Assembly: GCA_949128115.1 (NCBI GenBank)
Contig: OX421964.1
Span: forward strand, 47,222,601 to 47,286,600
Source of the DNA: Anaspis maculata
Lineage: Eukaryota; Arthropoda; Insecta; Coleoptera; Scraptiidae
Direction: 5' to 3'
Length of the DNA stretch: 64,000 nucleotides
Shown: piece after piece, positions 56,834 through 64,000 of the stretch
Numbering within the stretch: position 1 is the first letter of the stretch
Layout of the letters: each line of letters opens with the position of its first letter
Notes under the pieces: generated by a model
What the model was told of the DNA's origin: nothing
The model's input: only the letters and a program-made list of their open reading frames with translations
Database searches by the model: none
Translations under genes and position numbers: made by a program

Positions 56834-59033
56834 GTCCAGTAAAACTACGGTTCAACCTCGAACTAATTGCAACAGAAATAATTTTCCGGCCATCAAGTTT
56901 CGTTTAGCTGTCTAAACAACATATTAAAAATTAAGAAAAATTTGAGTAGGGGAAAACGTCCAAAATGGTATATCCAATCCGGCCGAAGGACGTCAACCAT
57001 ACTTCTTGATAAAGAATCTATAACAAATTTAATTTTTGTTGTTTATCAGTTCAGTACACCTATACGAACAACACATAAAAAACATAGAACAATATAGGTA
57101 GGGGAACAAGTCCAAAATGTCAAAACAAATCTGGAAGTAAGCACTACGTGGACGATTTTCGTTTCTGTCAATAACGGAACAATTATGGCAAGTTTGACAT
57201 CGTTTCCTACTAAATTTGACATTGTGAACTCAATGAAGGTGATTTAATTGTGATTAAAACATGTTTAAGCAAGTTTTACTAAAAAAACACGTTTTTTTTT
57301 CGGACATTTTTCTCTTTTTTTTATTTCATTTGTGTCGTTGTTGAAATTATTTATTATCACAATTCTTGCATACTTCATCTATTCCAAGTATCTTACACAA
57401 AAAAATCATGCACTGAATGTATCTTTTGTTTGAACAAAGTGATATATTCGATTTGTTGCAAAAGTCGCCTAACGATCATTTTTGCTCAAAAAATGTAAGC
57501 ACTCTTGCGGTAAAAAAGATGCTGTAAGTGTAAAATACATTTGTTTTGAAGTTTTTGAACTGCGGATTATAGAGAAAGCATTCCTCTTTTTGTTCAGTAG
57601 AGGCAGTCGTATAAAAGTTGTATTTTGATAGACGCAGCATAATTTTTGCGAGAACTTACGTAAATTTTCGAGTGAAAAATTAGCGTTGAACAGTTTTCGC
57701 AAAAAATCAATTTCATCAATCTGTGAGAATAAAATGCACATCCAATGCATAGTTTTCATGTGCAAAAAGCTTGAAATCAGTTAAATATGTAGCAGTTGTC
57801 ACAAAAAAAAAATTGAGAATGACCAAATCGAAAATAAAAATCGGCAAAAAAATAAACCTCAAAAACGTGTTTTTTCAAGTTTAACTGGTTTTAACGTAGT
57901 TAATTCACAATTTTACGTTTTGTTGCTTATTTTGATAAATAATGAAGAGGAAACATATAGTTTTGCCTGATTTTTTTTATTCCCTTGAGAAAGTCAGCTG
58001 GCCAATATTTCGATTTTTTATTTTTTAGCTACCGCGTCAAGTAAGGTATTATTTTCGACTAATTTCAACATTCTGAATGTTTGGGGTCAATGATGACCCT
58101 AAAATTACAATAGAAACAAGTTTGGACAAGTTACCTGTGAAAAATTTTCTTTGGCATTTTTCAGTTTTTTTTTTTTTCAATTGGTGGAGGCATTTGTATA
58201 CAGAACTATTTTATACATCACTACTTTGGAGTGTATTAACCATTATCAATAGCATGTACCCAATACCGACGTATTTTGTTTTTGGAAGCTAAAAAAAAAC
58301 AAAAATTTGAAAATACTTCTGGATATAGAGATGCTTCCAACAATTACTGAAAAAATCAAAGTAAAGAATATCAATAAAAAACGGTTTTTAAGCTAACTTG
58401 TTCAAACTTGTTTTTATTCCAATTTTAGGGTTATCATTGGATTTAGAATGTGGAAATTACTCGAAAATGATACCTAACTTGACGGTATAGCACCAATATG
58501 GAAAAAAGAAAATTTCACAAACCTCTAGTTAAACCCCCCGCCGTGCCCCTCACGTTATGCAATTATACATTTTTTGTAAGAAATGGCACCTTCAGGCTCC
58601 GACACATAGAAAAATTCGAAAAAATTGTTTATTTGAGTCCGTATGAGTAATAGGTTCTAAAGTTCAAACTCTGATGCATTTTGAATGGCAATTTTAGAAC
58701 CCCTTCCCCTGAATAACACAAAACCCTTCAGTACGATTTTTCTCGATTTTGGGTGAGTTATAAGGCAGACAATTTTTGACACATCCTGACATTTTCAGAT
58801 TTCCATGATTAATTTTCGGTTAGAAGCTGATCTCTTATGTACTATAAGCAAAAACTATACTAAAAGTGACACCGCCATTTTTGATTCGCTATTTTGAAGA
58901 CTTTCCGCCATTTTAATTTTTCTTAATTTTTGATATGTTGCTTGTAGGACTTCAAGGTATTTCATAGCGAAAGAATTATTTCTGTTGCAATTAGTTTGAG
59001 GTTCACGCCTTTTTTTACGTAGGTTTACTGGAC
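56834..59033. mobile_element. 2.2-kb TIR element with GTCCAGT ends, TA flanks
   Basis: GTCCAGTAAAACTACG at the left pairs with CGTAGGTTTACTGGAC at the right. The similarity continues inward through CAACCTCGAACTAATTGC / GCAATTAGTTTGAGGTT and AACAGAAATAATT / AATTATTTCTGTT, with an 11-bp indel. TA borders both ends. It contains no recognisable transposase and holds a smaller TIR element at 58028-58491. The ends resemble those of the 6024-9594 element. Confidence 0.75.
58028..58491. mobile_element. 464-bp TIR element nested in the GTCCAGT element
   Basis: GCTACCGCGTCAAGTAAGGT / ACCTAACTTGACGGTATAGC mark the ends, followed inward by TTTTCGA / TCGAAAA, CATTCTGAATG / ATTTAGAATG and ACAAGTTTGGACAAGTTA / inverse. 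The arms are about 130 bp with indels. Confidence 0.65.
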
Positions 59034-59037
59034 TAAA

Positions 59038-59130
59038 AGGTCGATAATTGGGACATCTTCCTTCACTATTTCTCTTAGATATGAGAGAAAGGTCAAGAAT
59101 TGGGACATCTTCCTTCACTATTTCTCATAT
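59038..59130. repeat. Short tandem duplication
   Basis: AATTGGGACATCTTCCTTCA then CTATTTCTC occurs twice about 52 bp apart. Confidence 0.8.
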
Positions 59131-60660
59131 ATTTCAAGTGGTTTTGGGGAACCGTTTGTGATAGACCAATCAGTAAAAATTATCAACTAGTGGGTGTTCA
59201 CTGAATTCCTGTTGACGATACAGGATGGAAACAAGATAAGGATGTATATCACAAAAATCCTAGATTTCTTTTCATCACTAATGTGTGTAAAATATTCCAT
59301 TGGTCCCTAAAATAATCAAGAACAAGATATGACTCTTTTTGTTTTTAAAAACTTGGTTGCTAATTTTCACTGATAAACAAACAGCCCTCCAAAATCACTT
59401 CGAATAAAGAAAACAGTAAACGGCAGCCAAGTCCCTTTGATCTCCCATATCTTCAAAAATGAACGTCATTAATCATTTTGATCAATTTTTTTTTGTGTTT
59501 TTGAGAGAACTCCATATGATATCACTCTGGTCTCGGGATGCTATACTGTCAAGACATCCTGTATAATACGGATGTATACCTATATTCTACTGAGTTCAGA
59601 CGAAAAATGCATAAAATGTTACGTTTACTACCTACTCCAAAGACACATCCACTAATAAAAGTTTTTATTACAAATTTTATTTGCATTTATATTTCGAATG
59701 TTTTTAATAATATTTCCAACTGTACAAAACGAGTTTGTAAACAAAACGGCCGTCATACTTTTTAAACACTCCTCGGTCCTCCAGAACCGCGTTGCGAAGT
59801 GCAAATATTATTCTTGTCATGGTTCAGGGCATTTTTTGAGCGGTAATTTCACTCAGAGGGTATGGGTTGGTAATTTTGATGTGTAACAGAGTCATGTTTC
59901 CGAATAGAATTTATTATATTTCGTACAAAACATGGATTTGCATTTGCATAAATCAACGCACCGAGGGAAATTAAAATCGCGCAGTGCTATCACGCGACCA
60001 GGCTGGGCTAGATAGATTAGAGAGATGTTAATCTGCAATATGCATGAGGCATGGAGGTATATCTTTTTGAGTGAGTGCTCCGTGGAGCTTTTTTTGTTAG
60101 CAGTCCATTTTAGAAAATTAAAGATTCACGGAACTCCAGGACTCCTTTCCGACGTTGAAGAGAAATCACGCAGGATAAATACAACTTTAATTATTGCGTT
60201 CGAGAGTAAGTATATGAGAAGTCCTGCTTGAGCTTTATATACCATGAATCAAGTAGCAAATGAGAGTTTGGAAGCTTGCGCGACTTGTTGCTTCGAAATT
60301 CAACCGAGCGTTAGATGAAGCTACTTTTAATATCCACATTGTGTATTTATTCTGGACTGGCTCAACTGGCTCTGAACAGAATTTCCATGACTTCCATGAG
60401 GCATTTCCGAGGCGGAAAACAGAAAAAAATACCCTCCAGTCATATGCGTCTGCAGAGACAGTAGATATACAGAGTGTTCGTTGTTTGATTGTGGAAACAC
60501 TATAGCAGTCGATCGAGCATCAAGAAATAGGTGGACTTTCTTCAGAATGGGTACATCTCTGTTTAAACAACAAAACATGACAACCCTGTATATGACATGA
60601 AATAGAAAATTATACTTGACATATTCCAACACCACTAAATTGGATGCTCTATTTATGTAC
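59131..60660. other. AT-rich non-coding stretch, nothing recognised
   Basis: Contains ATCCTGTATA at about 59558 and ACCCTGTATA at about 60582, the TIR-like motif seen elsewhere. Frames at 59538-60683 have no domain. Confidence 0.3.
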
Positions 60661-60663
60661 CTA

Positions 60664-63275
60664 TAGCCCAGGCTTTTTAGCATTTAACATGAAACAAATT
60701 AATCCACGTGCAATTTTCACGGTATCGTACTCACTTAACCTTACTGAACAACATACTAAAAGTCCCCAACTTTCCTCCGTGTGCGTCATAATTTTTGAGG
60801 GGGGGGGTCAAAATTTTCATTAAAAAGATTCTAGTACAAAAGTAATCTAGTCAGTGGCTTCAAATTTATTATATGTGGATACATTGGGTTATAAGTGAAA
60901 CTTATTGACAAACTAGATGTCTATGGTCCCCGTGAGGGGAGCTCGGGAGGGGAGCAATTGGTGACCTATGCAAGAAATTTGATTTTTATTAATATTGAGA
61001 CAATACTGGCATGTTGGGTATCGTTTCTCACTAAATCTGACCTTGCAAATCCGATTATGACATTCAAATTCTGTTTAAAAAATCTTTTGAGCAATTTTCG
61101 GCAGAAAAACGTGATTTTGGGACCAAAATAAAGCCGGTTTTTCAATTTGGGTTATTTTTGCGTTTAATGCAATAATCATTTGGATTTGACATTGGATAAA
61201 TTATATGGACTTTTCTGCATAAGACTATCATATCATAAACGCGACGTAAGTGATTACAAGGTGAAAAAAATTATTTATTGAAAAAAATGTCGAAGTCCTA
61301 AATGTCACTCAAAAACATCTCCGCGCAGTTGAAAAAAATGCATTGTAGCTGTAATATGGCTTTGATTTCATCTTTTAAGGTTTCTTATTGTAGCCAAAAC
61401 AATTCTCTAGCTTCCGAAAAAAGAACACCCTTCATTAAAATGATAATGATATAACAACAGCAACTTTCCCGCGGGTATAGCCACATTTTTCAGTTTCAAG
61501 CTGGCTTACACCGAACATCAAACCAACTCGATTTTATAGTATTCAAGAAATGATAATTATGTCGAATGCCTGATGTAAATGCGTGAAATAGTTGCAGTTA
61601 TCGATCCTATTCGAAATTTCAAACATTGATGTATTCAACGTGAAAATATCGTAAATTGAAAATCCACAATTTTCAAGAGCAAATTATCATTTTTTTCAAT
61701 CAAAAATGCTCACAATCTCCTCAAAACAGAGCTTCAACATTGTATTTACATATTAACAATGTATTGGGAGTCTAGCACAGCACAGGAACATTTTTATAGC
61801 CATGCATGCTCTGCAAAAAATATCAAATTATTATTATTATAATTTCAAGTTCACTAGCAGTCAAAAAAAAATCGCATTTAGCTTATCATCCGTACTCTAT
61901 GTTTGTTTTGTCCAATATTAGTTTTGTTAAAAACTCGTCTATTGATTTCCAAACAATAAATCGATAGTTACCCCGAATACCTACCGATAGTACCTATATC
62001 CATCTAAAGTAATAGCAAAGTTATCTAGCACCTAAAGGGACTAAATACATAAGTTTATAAAAATAACAAATCGTCCTCAGGGTCATACTCAACAAGGTGG
62101 GGTAGATTCTCAAATGTTGTGCGTTGTGCCCCTACAGAACTCACACATCTGCGAACAAGACAAGGATGATCGCCTGCATCTACATTTTAGACCGCAGTTC
62201 TTCATGCAGTTGCAAGACACTATCTTCAAAAGAGTCTCCGGAGCTGGGGGAGGATGCGTCTTGACGGGGACCAACTACACGTGGGTGCTCTCGCGTAGCC
62301 CACCGTGTTGTCTGTTTACACTTAGAGTACCTTAGCTGTTATTATCTAGCGAAAACCCGAGGTTAATGCGAGGTCTAGGAGCCGCGATATTGCGTGGAAT
62401 GACAGACACACAGGCGGACGGACGGACGAATAATGAAATAAAATATCTTTGTTGTTTGTACATCTAGAGTACCTAAGCTATCATCTAGCAAAAACCCAAG
62501 CGCAATCCGAAGTTTAGTAGCTGAGATATTGCCGGACATTGCAGACGGCAATAACAAGAACAAACTATAAGCGCTACAAGTAGTAGCGCTAAAACCATAG
62601 AGGAAAATTACAAAAATGTACCTAGTACCCACTCATACGACTACTACCAGACCAGATTCAGTATTCAGTCAGTACGATCCTGTGCATATTGAACGTAGGA
62701 TCAATTATTACAGATCAAAGTCTAGGTTAATAATGTTGAAGTGATTTTCTCCATATAATGCGTTTGACGTAACTTCATAGAATTCTTATTGGAATTGCTG
62801 GACAATTCACAATGAAGCTAAAAGATACGTCATTTTGAAGCTAAAACTGTAGGGAATCTACTGTATATGATAATACCAATCGATATTCAGTGGTCGATGC
62901 AAAAGTAAAATGTTAACTGAAGCATAAGAAAAAAAACACGAAAAAAGTGTCATTATCAAGAAATTAGGTCTGTTAGTGTCAAATTTTGGGCAGAAGCTAT
63001 CCCATATCATTCACTTTGATTCATTATCTTTCATTCAAGACCAAGATCAGAGAAATCGATTGAGTGGTCGAGAACTAGGAGCATTTTTAAGCGGAAAGTG
63101 CATTTTGAGGTGTCTTCATCTTTGCCTGTCAAAAAAACAATGACGCACACGGGGGAAAGTTGGGGACTTTTTGTATGTTATACAGCAAAGTCTAGTGAAC
63201 CCAAAACTGAAGAGATTGACCGTGTTTTAATTTGTTTCATGTTTTGCCGTTTTTTCGACTAAAAAGCCTGGGCTA
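60664..63275. mobile_element. 2.6-kb TIR element with TAGCCCAGGCTTTTTAG ends
   Basis: The ends TAGCCCAGGCTTTTTAG and CTAAAAAGCCTGGGCTA are perfect 17-bp inverses. Further inverted matches are ACATGAAACAAATTAA / TTAATTTGTTTCATG (approximate) and AAAAGTCCCCAACTTTCC / AAGTTGGGGACTTTTTG with GTGTGCGTCAT / ATGACGCACAC. The TA at each end may be the target. No transposase frame was found. A tandem ~140-bp repeat lies inside at about 62310-62560. Confidence 0.7.
62310..62560. repeat. Two diverged ~140-bp tandem units with GACGGACGG tract
   Basis: TTAGAGTACCTTAGCTGTTA..ATCTAGCGAAAACCCGAGG and CTAGAGTACCTAAGCTATC..ATCTAGCAAAAACCCAAG are the two starts, separated by an AGGCGGACGGACGGACGA tract. Confidence 0.7.
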
Positions 63276-63312
63276 CTACTACTACAGAGGCTATTTTCTA
63301 CTACTACTACTA
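63274..63312. repeat. Short (CTA)n microsatellite
   Basis: Two runs of CTA triplets separated by CAGAGGCTATTTT, at the junction between the TIR element and the retrotransposon fragment. Confidence 0.85.
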
Positions 63313-63317
63313 TTTAT

Positions 63318-64000
63318 CCATCCAACTACAGAGGCATCGCCCTTATAAATTGTATACTAAAAGTTTTTACACAGATTTTGCATAACAGGATTAGTGATTG
63401 GGCTGAGATGAACACCGTCATTCCATAGTGTCAGTCGGGTTTTAGGAAAGGTAGAGGATGTCTTGATAACATTTTTACTATGACGACCGCCATTCAGCTG
63501 CAGTTAGAGAGTGGGAAGGGAGCTGTTTACGTGGCATTCATTGATTTTAAACGTGCTTTTGACTCCATCAATCACGATTTATTGTGGAAAAAGTTGTATT
63601 CAGTCTCTGAAGCGCGTGTACTTAAATGCATCTTTTCAGGTGAAGTCCAAAATTGGATACACAAAGAAATTCGCGGTTTCAGAGGGAGTGCTGCAGGGAG
63701 ATACACTGAGTCCGAAATTGTTCTCTCTGTTTCTTTCTGATATCGACAGCTTCTTTAGGGAGAAAAACTTTTACGGGGTGGCAATAGATTATCAGACAGA
63801 TTTACTACTGATGTTATACGCTTATGATCTTGTCATTTTGGGACACTCTGCGGTAGACCTCCAACGCAAACTGAAGACTTTGGGACAATATAGTGAGCTA
63901 AATAAATTAACGGTAAACACAACAAAAACTAAAATTATGTGCTTTCGTAGGGGCGGTAGATCACCCAGTTATAAATTTTATTCTGATCAACAATTGCTTG
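63318..64000 (+). pseudogene. Non-LTR retrotransposon reverse transcriptase, decayed, cut by window end
   Basis: One frame reads PSNYRGIALINCILKVFTQI, a TAG stop at 63426, SGFRKGRGCLDNIF, then AFIDFKRAFDSINHDLLWKK (palm motif A with catalytic Asp). A frameshift near 63645 leads to EGVLQGDTLSPKLFSLFLSD (motif B) and LMLYAYDLVILG, where the catalytic Asp-Asp pair has become Tyr-Asp. These are the ordered RT blocks of a LINE-type element that copies its RNA into the genome by target-primed reverse transcription. The stop, frameshift and mutated active site make it dead. The endonuclease half is missing on the left and the rest lies beyond 64000. Confidence 0.9.

Noticed and set aside
58855..59118. 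Minus-strand frame near the GTCCAGT element end
   Set aside because: It spans an inverted terminal repeat and a tandem duplication.

Overview
This is eukaryotic nuclear DNA, most likely from an arthropod. The base composition is AT-rich. There are no operons or long open frames, but there are splice-site-flanked short exons, Tc1/mariner, hAT, non-LTR and Ty3/gypsy remnants, and a recurrent TAGGTACCTAC-type motif that I associate with some hemipteran and lepidopteran genomes. I cannot name the species. Most of the window is layered transposable-element DNA. Host coding sequence is limited to a few candidate exons, none assigned with certainty.

Layout. 0-6 kb: a terminal-inverted-repeat (TIR) hairpin element, a tRNA-like unit, a hAT-type element with a perfect 8-bp target duplication, and a 1.5-kb foldback repeat. 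6-9.6 kb: a 3.57-kb element with GTCCAGT ends that encloses a GC-rich degenerate tandem array. 11-16.6 kb: a decamer minisatellite and at least seven small TIR elements. 18.6-22.4 kb: five TIR elements packed end to end, one carrying THAP zinc-finger remnants in both arms. 23-26.6 kb: a second THAP pseudogene, a TA-flanked TIR element, a decayed mariner-type transposase, an RTE-like reverse-transcriptase scrap and another foldback. 28.9-29.4 kb: a Ty3/gypsy pol fragment on the minus strand.

30.8-37 kb is the least repetitive part. It holds a candidate first coding exon (30788-30965) with a phase-compatible second exon (31479-31584) on the plus strand, a GC-rich island with a TATCGATA motif, and a candidate transporter-like last exon on the minus strand (35449-35571). 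38.6-40.9 kb is a 2.26-kb hAT-type element with an exact 8-bp target duplication.

42.8-53.7 kb is the outstanding feature: a 10.93-kb inverted repeat with two 5,442-bp arms that look essentially identical, a 46-bp loop and flanking CCCT direct repeats. Each arm holds tandem arrays, a nested hairpin and an outward-facing decayed reading frame of about 188 codons with only two stops. It is either a very young foldback-type transposon dimer or a fold-back assembly artefact. The right part carries two more large TIR elements (56834-59033 and 60664-63275), and a broken non-LTR reverse transcriptase runs off the right edge.
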